From the NCBI GenBank assembly GCA_005656395.1, contig SRSI01000012.1, forward strand, positions 186,001 through 250,000: a stretch of 64,000 bases of DNA, read 5' to 3'. This DNA comes from Strongyloides papillosus (Eukaryota; Nematoda; Chromadorea; Rhabditida; Strongyloididae). How positions within the stretch are numbered: the first letter of the stretch is position 1; every line of letters starts with the position of its first letter. This document shows positions 1 through 12,900 of the stretch, piece after piece. The position numbers were made by a program, and so were the translations under genes. The notes under the pieces are model-generated. The model was not told the DNA's origin and did not search any database. It worked only from the letters and a program-made list of their open reading frames with translations.

Positions 1-631
1 AAAGAGGGCAAATAACTTACCAATATCTAGCGCAGGAAGAAATGGTGATAAAAATGAACCGATTTTCTATCGAAATCAGCTGTTAAATAATCTTTTAACG
101 GAAGATGCAAAAACCGGAGCTGATTTCTTTAGAAATTATGGCTATGATAACACAACTATAACATCAAGTACAAAAAGTAGTAGTGATAAGAAGAAAGTTG
201 ATGGTAAAAAAAAGAAAAATGATAGTGTTCAATCATATTCCACCGCTTCAACTGTGAAAGAAAAGAAAAAGGATGTTAATGTTCAAGCAACAATTCCTCA
301 AAACAATATAAATAAAAAAAATACAGATAAAACTTTTAGGCAACCACTCAAGAAGGCTAAATCTTTAAGTGGTAGGAAAACAAAAGAATTCTCTCCACCA
401 GAATCACAAAATCCTTTAAATTTACTTAGAGAGTTTAAAATTAACGATGAAAGTAGCAATAGAAAAGGAAATACCATCAATTGTGGTAAAAAGAAGAATA
501 TTGAAAAAAGATCATCATCTGAAAGAGATGTCCTGCCTTCGTCTAATGGAACATTGAAGACTGGAGTCACTTCACAATATTCTGGTATTGATTTCATAAA
601 GATTTTTAATAACATCCAAGTACAAAAGTAA
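1..631 (+). CDS. 3' end of an unknown Lys/Ser/Asn-rich protein (partial)
   Basis: An open frame runs from base 2 to the TAA at 629-631 without a stop, so this is the C-terminal ~209 residues of a gene entering from the left edge. The GTG at 254 is not a start, because the same frame is open upstream of it. The first third reads like folded or motif sequence (a patch around bases 56-115 rich in Phe, Tyr, Asn and Leu). The rest is basic and low in complexity, with several Lys runs (bases 188-225, 256-270, 487-500) and Ser clusters, as in a disordered nuclear or RNA-associated tail. No domain was recognised. The next gene begins on the same strand 411 nt downstream. Confidence 0.6.
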   Translation, partial: KRANNLPISSAGRNGDKNEPIFYRNQLLNNLLTEDAKTGADFFRNYGYDNTTITSSTKSSSDKKKVDGKKKKNDSVQSYSTASTVKEKKKDVNVQATIPQNNINKKNTDKTFRQPLKKAKSLSGRKTKEFSPPESQNPLNLLREFKINDESSNRKGNTINCGKKKNIEKRSSSERDVLPSSNGTLKTGVTSQYSGIDFIKIFNNIQVQK

Positions 632-1042
632 CTTTATGAAGTCTTTTTTCATAATTAGATTTTGTTTAACATTGAAGGAAGATATGTTGAATTTGTTATA
701 ATTTTTTTTGAGATTCCATAGAGTATGGTGTTAATTCTATATACATATAAAGTTAACTTTAAAAAGAAGAATAAAAAGATTAATCTCACGAACTTGTTTC
801 ATTTATTTTCTTTTTTTTTGAGAACATTATTTACTACGTTAGAAGATGTGTATGTTCATTCCTTTTGGTAGTATATGTCTTAATGTCAATACTCTTGTAA
901 CGACAATTCCCCCTTCCACGTTGTTTTGGTACATAACAAATATTGGTAATTTAACATTATCACTATTAAAAATTATTTAAAATTGGAAATATTTAAATAT
1001 CTTCCAAAACATCACTACTTTTTATTATTTCTAAATTAAAAA
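632..1042. other. Intergenic spacer between two + strand genes
   Basis: AT-rich, with T-runs near 695-710 and 812-820 and a slightly GC-richer patch at 895-925. It should hold the 3' UTR of the upstream gene and the promoter or 5' UTR of the SRP receptor gene. No coding sequence or RNA gene was seen. Confidence 0.5.
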
Positions 1043-3043
1043 ATGATCGACCTTTTTACGATTTTCGGAAAAGGAGGTATAGTTTTATGGTGTTTTCAAG
1101 AGGGAGGACAATATTTTAGGGAAACAATCAATGACCTTATACAAAATGTTATTCTCCAGGTATTGTAAAAAAATCACCTTTAATAGTATTATTTCTTACT
1201 CACCAATTTCAGGAAAGAGGAGGTTTTACTAATTATTCATCTAATAATGTTACATTAAAATTCAAGTTGGATAATGAATTTGAAATTGTATTTTTAGTAT
1301 GTTTCTCTTTATTTGTTATTATTTATTCATTTATTTCTTAAGATTGTATATCAAAGTTTTATACAACTCACATATGCAGATAAATTACTGAACGAAATTC
1401 AAATACGTTTCAGAGATATGTACAAGAATGTTCTTGGTGATAAAAACTTAGTAAACAGTCAAAATACAGAATTATTCAAGAATTTTGACAAAGAATTCAA
1501 AAAAATCATTAACAGAGTACGGGAAGAAGCTCTCAAAGAAGAAGAAATTCACCAAAAACCAAGAACATTTCAAGAAAGTGAGAAGTCCAAAAAAACAGTT
1601 GAATCTATGATGTTAAACAAAGAAAATAAAACTAAAAAGAAGGATGTCAAGAAGGGAAAAGAGAATGTCAATAATGATAAGACAATTGAAAATAGTACAT
1701 CACCTGTCTCCTCAACACCAGCATCCCCGTCATCAGATATTGATGAGGAAATCTTAAAAAATAGAGCCGCTATGATGGCAAAAATGAAAGGTAAAGCTAA
1801 AATGCCGCCATCATCACCACAAACTACAACAAGTGAGAAGAAGAAAGGCAAAAAAGCACGTGTCTGGGGATATGGAAATGACGTTGATGTCCCAGAAGTT
1901 TTAGATTACTCCACAGATGGTGGTAAAAGACTTGAATTGAAAGATGGAGAATTTGAAAATGAAGAAATTAAAAAATTCGTTGAGGAACAGAGATCTAAAG
2001 TCGGTACCTATAAAGGTGATCTTCCAGGTCTTGATGAAGAATCTGATGACGGTGAGGATGATGATAACAATGATGAAGAAGTCAAATCAACCACAAAAAG
2101 CAGTTGGTTTAGTTCCCTATCAAAGTTAGTATCAAACAAGCAAATAACAGATGATGATATAGAACCAATTTTAAAAGAGATGAAAGAAACACTTATTTCA
2201 AAGAATGTAGCTAGTGAACCTGCTGAGAAGATTTGCCAATCTGTTGGTGGTAAATTGACTGGTAAGGTAATTGGTACCTTTAGTCGTGTCAAAACTATTG
2301 TTAAAGAAGCTATGAGAGAAAGTTTGGTACAATTATTAACACCAAAAAGACGTGTTGATATATTAAGAGATATTATTGAGGCTAAAAGAGAAGGTAGACC
2401 TTATGTAATTGTATTTTGCGGTGTTAATGGTGTTGGAAAGTCTACTAATTTGTCTAAAGTTACATTTTGGTTAAATGAAAATGGACATAGAGTTTTAATT
2501 GCTGCTGGTGATACTTTTAGAGCTGGTGCTGTTGAACAACTTAGAACTCATATGAGAAATTTGAACTCTTTACATCCAGATTCTGTTCAATTATATGAAC
2601 AAGGATATGGTAAGGATCCAGCTGGTCTTGCCGCTGGTGCTATTATGACAGCATCCGAAAGAGGTATTGATGTTGTATTAGTTGATACTGCTGGAAGAAT
2701 GCAAGATAATGAACCATTAATGAGATCACTCTCCAAACTTATTAGAATGAATGAACCTGATTTAGTTTTATTTGTTGGTGAGGCCTTGGTTGGTAATGAA
2801 GCTGTAGATCAATTAGTTAAATTTAACCAAGCATTAGCTGATAATTCAGTACCTGGACAGACACCAAGATTAATTGATGGTATAGTTCTAACAAAATTCG
2901 ATACAATTGACGACAAGGTTGGTGCTGCAATTTCAATGACATATATCACTGGACAACCAATTGTTTTTGTTGGATGCGGACAAACATACACTGATTTGAA
3001 AAGTTTAAATGTTAATGCTGTTGTTAATTCTTTACTTCGTTAG
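1043..3043 (+). CDS. SRPRA: Signal recognition particle receptor subunit alpha (docking protein, SR-alpha)
   Basis: This ER-membrane GTPase receives SRP-ribosome complexes and hands them to the translocon. CDS: 1043-1159, 1213-1296, 1343-3043, 633 aa. The two small upstream exons encode the N-terminal SRX (longin-like) domain, starting MIDLFTIFGKGGIVLWCFQ, the family's typical start. Introns are 53 and 46 nt with GT..AG borders. A reading that starts at 1313 runs through intron 2 and is wrong. After SRX comes a long charged Lys/Glu linker (about residues 130-290), then the NG domain: P-loop GVNGVGKST near residue 427, DTFRAGAVEQL, DTAGRMQD near 514 and TKFDTIDDKVGAA near 584. The length matches animal SR-alpha (about 638 aa). 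It needs SR-beta for membrane anchoring. Nothing appears broken. Confidence 0.97.
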
Positions 3044-3125
3044 GATAACAACACTATTTACAGATTTGGTTATTGTGAATTAAAATATATAGTTATTTTT
3101 ATTAAAGTATTTTTTTTTATTTAAA

Positions 3126-3131
3126 AATAAA
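3126..3131 (+). terminator. AATAAA poly(A) signal of the SRP receptor gene
   Basis: A canonical AATAAA lies 83 nt after the stop codon of the SRP receptor alpha gene, followed by T-rich sequence. This is the usual arrangement for nematode 3' ends. Confidence 0.5.
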
Positions 3132-3796
3132 GTAGATTTTAGACAGACAATTTGTATTTTAGAGTTAAAGTTGTTTTTTTAATTTGTTTGTGTTGTTCAG
3201 AAATTTTACTACATTAAACTGTTGATGTAACTTTGAATAATAATTATGATTTTTATCTAGTTAAATGAAAAATTGATGATTATAAGAATTTCTTTGTATA
3301 AAATATCTTCAATGGAGCATTGAGATGGTACCAAAAATTGTAGATTAAAATATAAGGAGTTATAATATTGTGTGAAATATTAACTGTGTATGAAAATAAA
3401 TGTTATAATTATGTTTACATTTTAAAAGTTTTATTACTTTCCCTAGAATTATGGAAGAAAGAAAAGCATTTATATTATATTTTGGAAGTAAAAAAAAATG
3501 AATTTATTTTAATATTTTCCTTTAATGTATATTTATGTAAAATGAATTATACATCCTGACACTGTTGTGTACGGTAATTCATTATGCCATCTTTGGGGTA
3601 CTTAAAGAATCTATATGTATTTTGTATCTACTTCATAAATATATATATTTAGATAGATAGATAAAATAGATATATATGGTTCCCTAAATTGGTTTTCCTT
3701 GATGTACCATGTTAATGTTGATAAAGATAAATAAATATAGTACCTAACAGATGATTAAATTTCAAAAGTGTTACCATACGAAACCTTATTAAGTAC

Positions 3797-3982
3797 TCAA
3801 TTTACATTTTGAGTAAACTTTATCAAATGATGAGTGTCTTTAGATGTTAGATTGCTTTTTCCTCCTCTGGCATCATCAAGATATATTAAGATTCCCTTCA
3901 TCCCTATACCAGGAGCAATTTTATCCTCATCAATGCCAATAACATGCAAAGTATATGTGGGAGTTTTTGATAAAAATAGACT
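3797..3982 (-). other. Candidate orphan terminal exon or coding fragment
   Basis: On the minus strand a 61-codon frame ends in TGA at 3797-3799. It has protein-like content (Gly, Asp, Pro and Ala codons, e.g. VIGIDEDKIAPGIGMKG) inside a locally GC-richer island. There is no ATG at its start and no clean TTTCAG acceptor just upstream, only a weak AATGAAG. No partner exon was found. It could be the last exon of a short gene, a decayed copy, or a conserved non-coding element read by chance. The family was not recognised. Confidence 0.25.
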
Positions 3983-6900
3983 TCATTACTTTCATTTTAT
4001 CTTACTTTAGTTAATATTACTGTAACAGACAACTACCAAATCATCCTCATCAATCTTAAGTCATTAAAATTAATGATTGCTAATGGAATGATTAGAGTAA
4101 ATTAGTACTATTCTTGAAGCTTTTCATTATCCTAGTAACTTCATGTCTCTTCATAATAAGATGTTTACTTGATTTTTGTATAAATTACTCATAACAATCT
4201 CTTTTGTTAACTTAATTTGTAGTATAAAATAATATGTATTAAATCTCCAACAGATTTATCATCTTATACTTTGTTGACGTTTAAAATAATTAATGATGAA
4301 TTAAGTTATAAACGACAATTGATAGTTATAATCTGGTTCTTGTAAACATGGAATTAAGTGTAGTAAATTGAGTTGTCATGCTAATAGTTGATAATTGAGT
4401 GCCTAAAAAACAATTAAGTGATGAGGAAGAAGAGATAGTTTCTTTCTTTCTATCTAAATATACAACAACATTTACATTTTCTATCATTAACCAACGATTA
4501 GATAGTGATTTGAGGAAAAAGATATGAAGGATATGACCTATTATATTGTTAATTATTTATTTTACTTTATTACTTATTTTATATAAAATCTTGAAATTTA
4601 ATTTTAACATCTATTAATTTAGTTTACAATGAAATGTATATAATTATGCATTTATTTGATAAAAGATTGTCAATTTAGTTACTTTTAAATTAAATGTTAA
4701 CATATTTTATGATGAAGTATTAAACTGACGGCATGTTTTTTTTTAATACAAACGGAAAGTGAGCTTCAATAATTTTCTCCTTTTATTCCGGTTGGTTGAT
4801 TGGGTAAAAGGTTATCTCATTAAAAAGAAATAAAGATTATGATAAACAGAAATATTTTTACCAAATAAGCGTGGTTTGTATGAGAAATTATAGTTAGAAT
4901 ATAGATACAGTATCAGATCAATTACCATCCATTAACTTTTTACGCAACAAATGAGAAAATTATTACTCATTAATAGGATGTATAAAACTTAATTTATACT
5001 GATAGATCTAGCTGATAAAAACAAGTAACTAATTGGCTTTTACCTTGTTAGATAATAAAAAAATATAACATAAAATGTTTGTTAGGAACCCTCGACCTCC
5101 GATAAACTTTAATAAGTATATTTAAGAAATAAAAAGATTGTAGTTATTCTTCATATATTTAGTATAATATTTTTAACCATTAATTAATGGTGAAAGAAAT
5201 GAAGGTAATAGATTGAAAATGATGTTAACACATTACTATCTTTTAACAAAGATTTGTCACTAACACAAATTCATTAATATTGATATAAATCTTTTTAAAT
5301 ACTAATTTTGGTATTCCATTAATATCATTCTTTTTTCTTATAAATTGATACCGTACCACTAACATACATTTTTATTCCCCTCAATTTGATAATGTGTTAG
5401 AAGGTATATTAACTCCATTTAAATATAATATATTCTTTCATACACATAACACGTCAACAATTAATGAAATGATATTGTTAAGTGGGTAAATGGTATCTGG
5501 ATCGGTGTATCAGAGACAAAATATTTATAGAAAAATGTCAAGTTATTAATTGGAAGGCCATTACTTTTAATTTTTTCTTTTTTATGAATTCTTTTTTAAA
5601 TTATCAAAGTTACAGAAGTTTGCGTCAATGGCTCTTCAAAAGTTTTGATACAAAAATAATATTTAGTATAATTCAAGAAATTTTCCTCTCCTTACCGTTT
5701 AAGGTCATATCTAAAAATCTTTTCTATATCAATGTTATTACTCTTCATATAAGTCGGCATATTGATATATATTATGTGTTATTGGATGTAATTTATAAAA
5801 GAATTATGTTATACAAACTTTTAATTCTCCCATACTTAAACAATTAATAATAACAATGCCACAATTAACACCTTTCTTTGATTGGAGGGTTGCAGTTTTT
5901 ATCTTCAAATAAGTATATTCGGGACACATACCGTCATACAACATAACATACAATTAAAAGAAACAATAGAGTAATGTAAAGTGAAAAGTCTATAATATGT
6001 CGCTTCTTTTACATGCATATTACCTTTATTAAAATGTTTCACTTCTAAATAGTGTTAATTTGTTTACCTTCAATCAACGGTAAGGTCATTCTCTTCTTCA
6101 TAAACATATTGAAACCTGCTGATGAGAAATTTTAACAAATAATTGTTAATGTTACATAAAAAAAATAAGGAGAAGCTTATAAGATTATATATGGGCACTT
6201 GATATTTGGATATGTCCTTATATCAATTTACAGTAATTATTCTTTATGTAAATAATCATTTATTACATCATACTACCTTCTTATCTCCTTACATGGTAGT
6301 TGGAAATGTAAAAATGTTTAAACTTAATAGTCATCTGGTTATGTTAATATGATGACTTCTTATGTCATAATTTACTTTTTTTATTCAACTAACAATTTAA
6401 TTGGCATATGCACACAGTATCCTCGAGTAGCAAAAAGTAGATATATTTTGGCAAGGTAAGCCGGATGTAAAAAGAGAACTTGTAATAGGTATACATTCAT
6501 TTAACTTAATCCACCTGCTGTGTTTCCTGAAGCCTAAATTAGGTGCTAACAACAAAACATGTATACTATCCTTCTTCATTTATATCCTCAGTAACTATTT
6601 AACTTTTCCGGCACCAATTTCTTTATTGAGATACCGAAAAATATTTGTTTGAGGTAGGTGTTGTGGAAAATTTAACAAATTAAAATGCTTAATGGTTTTT
6701 CTTTCATAACCATTAAGTACCCATGTAGCTTTTGAAGAGTCTCATGCTAATGTATATATATTTATATAAATTTATGGTTCTTATACAACATAATTGGAGA
6801 TTGAAAATGCTTATATATCCTCCTATGATTGGATATTTTCTCAAGAGTTTTACCAAATTTTTGAAACCATAAATCTGGCATGTGGTAGTAAATAATGTTA

Positions 6901-8446
6901 ACAGGGTCTCCTTAAATCACAAATTGCCTAACAGCTTGTCATTAGCATATCAAGTAGTTTCATAAAAGAAGAGTAGTTTATGTATCTCTGCATAATAATA
7001 AGTTGATAAGTGTATAAATATATATTTATTTATGTATATATATATTCATTCACTTCAGTTAAAATTTATATTATATATAATATAAAAATTGGATACGGTA
7101 ACCTATGAAGAGGTATTCTTAATATATTTTATAAACTGATCATACTTTTATGTAAGTAATTTTATTAACAAATACACTTCTATTTTTATTAATATGTATC
7201 TCGACACTATTTTACTAAAAATTCCTCTCAATTTAAAATTACAAATATATAAATATACATATATAAATTTATTTATTTATATTTGTATTAATGTATATTA
7301 TACTAGCTTTGTTAAATTATTTTATCAACTAACCATCAACTACCAATTTTCTGCTTCGGAAGCACTTTTAAAAACCTCGAAAAGTCTTGTTAAATATAAG
7401 AAGCTCCTTATTATTGTGTACAGTTAATAGCATTTGTGATGATCACTTCTTACTTACAATATGAATATTATCTACCACTTAAAAAATCTCTTTCTTCACA
7501 TAACATGCTATATTTTTATTTTATTATAAACTTACAATATCTCTCCTTATCTTAATATATGAATATATACTTAATATAAGATATATAGGTATATTATAAT
7601 ATATAATTTGATTTTTGTAAAATAAACAATGAAATTACCTTCTCATTTTCTTTTACCTTTTCATTATAAATTCAATTTTAATTGTAATCATTTTGATCAT
7701 GCTGTGAAGAAGTGTAAATCCTGGATTGACTAATTAGCGATCCGGTCACATGCAACAGTTGCTTAGTTTGTTTGCTTTAAATAACTCTTCATTATGTCAA
7801 TCATTATACTGACCCATTAACACCTACACTAATCTTGTAAACATTTCCATGTCCTCTGGAATCTTACTGACTATCTCGGTTAATTACCAATAATAATAAG
7901 AAAAAAAGAATTAACCGACATAAGTAGATAGAAATATATTATAAGGAAACTATCAGGTGTAGTTAGAAGGAATATAATGAAAAAGAGGAACATCTGTTTG
8001 TATTTCTGCTAATCATATGCTTCTTCATCACTTCCGATACATATACATACCTATACAATATAATAATAATATACATTTATTTTTTCTATTCCCGTTTACC
8101 TTATAGATATGGAAGCGTGTCATTTGATAGTAATTACTAATATATACCTATCTATTTAAACAAATTATAACTATTAAGAATCTTTAATAACTTACAAATA
8201 CTACAAAAGTTGTTATCTAAGCTTGGTAAGATTCTTAACTGTGTCAATTGCAATGCCAAAAAACATACTTGATTGGTGATCTACTTGCATATCGGCTAAG
8301 CAAATAATTATTTTGTTAAGTGATGTTCCTATTTATTATCCCAAAACAATGGATGATGTTAGGTTAACTGTTTTACAATATCTATAATCCCTGTCCATTT
8401 GATTATTAAACACTTTTTAATAATATAACATTGTCCAAATAAATTA

Positions 8447-8456
8447 ATTGCGCAAT
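8447..8456. promoter_or_regulatory. Palindrome ATTGCGCAAT, a C/EBP-type bZIP consensus
   Basis: A perfect 10-bp palindrome identical to the well-known optimal C/EBP site, 1.5 kb upstream of the ceh-32-type gene. The 9-mer AATTGCGCA occurs again at 9316-9324, closer to the gene. With so little G/C in the region two such matches are unusual, but binding is untested. Confidence 0.25.
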
Positions 8457-9980
8457 CATTAAGTAGAAATGCTCGAAGAAGTTGTACACTAACTCACTTG
8501 ACATTTAAGTTTCACATTCTTGATAATAATATCACTCACACTTCATATAAAAATTTTTGGAGATTTTCATTCTTTTCAATAGATATTATTTTATATAGAC
8601 AGATAAAATATTATATGACAAAAAAGAAGTCTGTTCTTTATTAATAAATTATTGTTATTACCAGTTTTATTAAAAAATTTTTCTATGTTATTTAAAGAAT
8701 CTATCTTTGTCTATTCATAGTTTAATCTTTTCATATTTAATAATAATATTATATAAGCTTACCTTATAATTAGATTGATTATATAGATAAAAGTTCAGGG
8801 AAAGGTAAAATATCCCAATCCTTCTATCATTATATCATCTTAATCCATCCTTTTTCTTTAATTATCTCGCTTCATTTGATATGCCCTTGAATACTTATTT
8901 TTTCTAATTCTTTTTCTATCTTCTTAAATCACTGATAATGATAGATATAGAAAAGAGATACACATATAAAGAAGAGAATGAGATTTATATTTTATTATTA
9001 TAGGAGGTTTATCCTTTTATCATTAATGTATCATTCCATATATATCTATATATCTAAATCTATATAGATATACTTTTTTTTATCACTCTAATGAGAATAG
9101 ACACGCCTTAAGTAAGGATATTTATATATATAAATAAATATATATCTATATATATTATATTATGCATCTAAGTACATATATAAAAGCTTTTCCTTGTAAC
9201 ATATCAACCAACCCAATAACATTACCACATTTTTCTTATAAATACATTATACATTTCATACGCGTATCTCTTTTCTACCCATTCTATAAAACTTAAACTC
9301 CTCCTATCCCTTCTCAATTGCGCAGCCTATATTTCAAAAACCCATTCAAATAACATCAAATGAACATATATTGCTCATTTTGATATTCCTAAAGCTGTGA
9401 CTGAGCCCCCTCCTCCTGAAATTTAGATAAAAAAAAAGTAGAAGGAGTAGCTTTTATGGAAAGGGGATGATATAGGGAAGAAGATATGTATACATATTAG
9501 GAATATATATATAATATAAATGATTCTCCTTTTATGATGACACTCTCCGGTAGGGTAGTAAGTAGGAGGAGTTATTATTGTTTCTATCTATTAAAATAAA
9601 AATACACTATATTATCATTTTCCACTTCTCATTACTATTAATGGAATATTTTTCCTTCTTCATTCTAAACACCCATTTCACTTCATTAACCATCCTATAT
9701 CATTAATTCATTTCTTTCTCCAATAAAATTGATCTCTACCTACCTATAATATTTTACTGCTTTACTAAATAAACAATCACATTTTTAGGATAATTTTTTA
9801 AAAAAATACCTATTACAAAGTATTATTTAACTATAATATACTATCATATTAGTTAAATATAACATATACTTTTATTAAATATTTTTTTTATATTTCTAAA
9901 ATTATATTACAATTCCCGAAGAAAGTATAATTAAAATAATTTTTTATATTTTTTTTTAATATTAAAAAAAATATCCAAAA

Positions 9981-12900
9981 ATGGCTGCTGCAGGAGCAGA
10001 GCATCTCCAAAAGTTATGGATGCATTTAGCAATGAATACATTTCCTAACTTTGGTAATCCTACACAAAACTCCCAACAATCAAGTTTACCACCTCAATTG
10101 ACAGGTGGGATGGCAAATTTTGGAGGATTAGCTTCTTTGTTTCCTGTTAACCTTGCTCCAGGGTCAACACCTAATCCTATCACAAATCCCACTACACCCA
10201 GCTCACTTTCTTTTAATGCAGAACAGGTTAGTATTATATTTAAACAAATATTTTTTTACAAATCTTTATTATATAACATAATATAAGTAAAAGAGATATT
10301 TTCTTTATATTTTTTATAAATATCAATAATATATAATTTTTTTATATTGTTATTTGTTATAACATTAAAAATTATTACATCTTTACAAAGATAATAATAC
10401 TATATAAATTTTAACAAAATAATTTAATATTCTAAAAAAGGATAAGAGAAAGGAAATAAAATAGATAGTTTAACAGTATATATTATTCAATGATAATAAT
10501 AATAACTAAAAATATAGGATGATTATTAATATATTCATACACATACGAAGTTGGAAAATAAAAAATCCACAGCATGACTTCAAGAATGATAAACCTATTA
10601 TTAGCCAGTTTGACGGGAGAATTATATATATACTAGTAATAGATATTATAAGTAGACTAATTAGTATCAAAATAACATCCTTAACTACTATTTATCTTTT
10701 TCATTTAAATATTATCTTCAAAAAGTTAAAGTTAGATGTAAAAAAGGGAAAAGAAATGTTTATGGAATGAGATATAAAATATTAGTATGATTTTTTATTT
10801 ATATGCAATTATAGAAGACAATCTTTATTTCTGTTATAATACTATATTTTTTTGTTCAAAATATTGTTGTACTAAATTATTACCAATTATAATTATTATT
10901 TCTACATATACATTGTTAAAATAATTTTATAACAAGATATTTATAAATTTTTTTAGGCTATAAAAACTGTCGAAAAACTAGAGGAAGCTGGTGAGGTGGA
11001 ACGTTTAGCACATTACTTATGTAGATTGCCACCAAATATAGCTAATGAGATATCTAAAAACGAGTCTGTTTTAAGGGCTAAGGCTTTAGTCTGTTTTCGT
11101 ACCGGTAATTTTCGTGAGTTATATAGCATCTTAGAAAATCACAAGTTTACATCTGGTAATCATGGAAAGTTACAAGCTATGTGGCAAGAGGCACACTATC
11201 AGGAGGCTGAAAATATACGTGGAAGACCTCTAGGACCTGTAGATAAATATCGTGTTAGAAAGAAGTTCCCAATGCCAAGAACAATATGGGATGGTGAACA
11301 GAAGACACACTGTTTTAAGGAAAGAACAAGATCATTACTAAGAGAATGGTACTTACAAGATCCGTATCCTAATCCAACTAAAAAAAAAGAGTTGGCTAAA
11401 GCTACAGGTTTAACTGCTATGCAAGTTGGGAACTGGTTTAAAAACAGAAGGCAAAGGGATCGTGCAGCTGCAGCTAAAAATAAGTAAGTTTTTTAAAAAA
11501 ATTTGGAAATATAAAAAAATCTTTTTTCCCTTTATTTGGTGTTAAAAATTTTTATTTGGAAAAAAAAGAGTTTTTTTAAGAATTAAAAGATTATAATGTG
11601 TGTGAGAAATATTATATATTTGGTGAGAATTAAGTTAAATTCATCTTTCAAGGTTATTATAACTTTTCTTTTCAATTATCATTCTCCCTATTCATAACAG
11701 CTTAAAATTAATCTTACTGTCATTTTTATCTTAAAACTTTACATGTTGTATGATTATATAATACTTAGAAATAAATAGGATAGTTAACAGGAAGGTATAA
11801 TTCTTATTGTTTTTGCATTTTTCAATATCAACTTGTGAAAAGAATAGAGAAAGTAATCTGTAATAGATAGTATGTTGTATATGATATTCACTATATATCT
11901 CTTACAAACCACTCTCGCCTCCTGTAATTGGTTTTCCAAAATTGTGTAATATGTATTACTTACAGTATGATTAATTGATATTAATACGATAATCCTAATG
12001 CTATTTATTAAAGTGAGGTTGTTTTTTGTAGATAGATATAATTATTTTTAATCGTGAATTATTAATTATTATTTAAAAATAAGAAATTTGTTTTTAAGGT
12101 AAATTATAAAACTTTTTCTATTACCTTTTTTATAAAGAATAGTTTTTTAAAAAAACGTATCAAGATGTCAATATATATATATATTTATTTATTAAAGAGG
12201 AATCAAAAGGTACTTAAAATTTTCCAAATACCAGGTGATTGTATGATTAAGATAGTTGTTATATGTAGCGATACAAGACAATGTAAACTGTAAAGTATCT
12301 TGACATTAAAATATAACATATATATTATATTTAGATGAGGGTATTGAAGTAGGATGATATAGACATTTATATACTTAGTATCTAACTTTTTATATACTAT
12401 CATCATCTATTATTTAACATACAATGATAGTTGACAACTAAAAGATTGTAGAGAAAGAGGAGATTTAAGTGAAAGTGATTGTAATTTATAAAAGATGATA
12501 GAAAGATAATGATAATATTATACAAAAATACTATACAATATATAATGTCAGTGATTTGTGACTGTTGATTAAATAGAAATTAAAACGATATTAAAGTTAT
12601 TTCCATTAAGATGGAGTGTATTTAATGTCAAGAATAAAAAAATTTTTGAATTACAAGCTTTCAAGTTGTGTAAGGTATATCTTTGATGTTTAATTTTATA
12701 TACATTCTATTTATTATCGTTTTACAATTACTCTTGAATATAAAAAGTGTAGCAACATCAATTTTATGAGAACTTTTTAAACTTGATTTTTATTATTTTT
12801 TTAAAAGATTTTTACTATCCCGTTTTTATGTAGTAGAATAAAAACAATATAAAAAAGAATGATAAAAATGGGAAAATGTTTTTATAATTGTTTAAACTAT

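Larger units (their letters stand above)
3044..9980. other. 6.9-kb non-coding region upstream of the ceh-32-type homeobox gene
   Basis: No convincing gene is visible. The sequence is very AT-rich with short TA and TAGA runs (for example 3640-3670 and 7020-7080). Several less AT-rich islands stand out: 3841-3965 (see the candidate exon), 6415-6560 and 9280-9420. The last is C-rich on the + strand and lies 0.6 kb before the homeobox start. Open frames such as 5482-5847 begin with GTG and have the Ile/Lys/Asn/Phe-heavy composition of chance frames in AT-rich DNA. The size is out of scale with the small spacers elsewhere here and suggests a large cis-regulatory domain for a developmental gene. 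Confidence 0.5.

Noticed and set aside
1570..1851. Antisense frames over SRPRA, ceh-32, INTS7 and the secreted genes
   Set aside because: They mirror low-complexity Lys/Glu/Ser or Asp/Asn coding on the true strand and have no independent support.
5482..5847. 121-codon + strand open frame upstream of ceh-32
   Set aside because: Starts with GTG, composition is Ile/Phe/Lys/Leu-heavy as expected from AT-rich DNA, no splice partners or domain. Long for chance but not supported.
6650..6660. TGAGGTAGGTG, identical to the start of let-7-family microRNAs as I remember them (e.g. mir-241)
   Set aside because: No let-7-like hairpin forms: sequence downstream does not pair with it, and the partial pairing upstream (TTTTCC/GGAAAA, CACC/GGTG) would put the seed in a loop. 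Treated as chance unless small-RNA data show otherwise.
10519..10770. Open frame inside ceh-32 intron 1
   Set aside because: Intronic, non-ATG start, AT-driven amino-acid content; flanked by a convincing in-frame SIX-domain splice.
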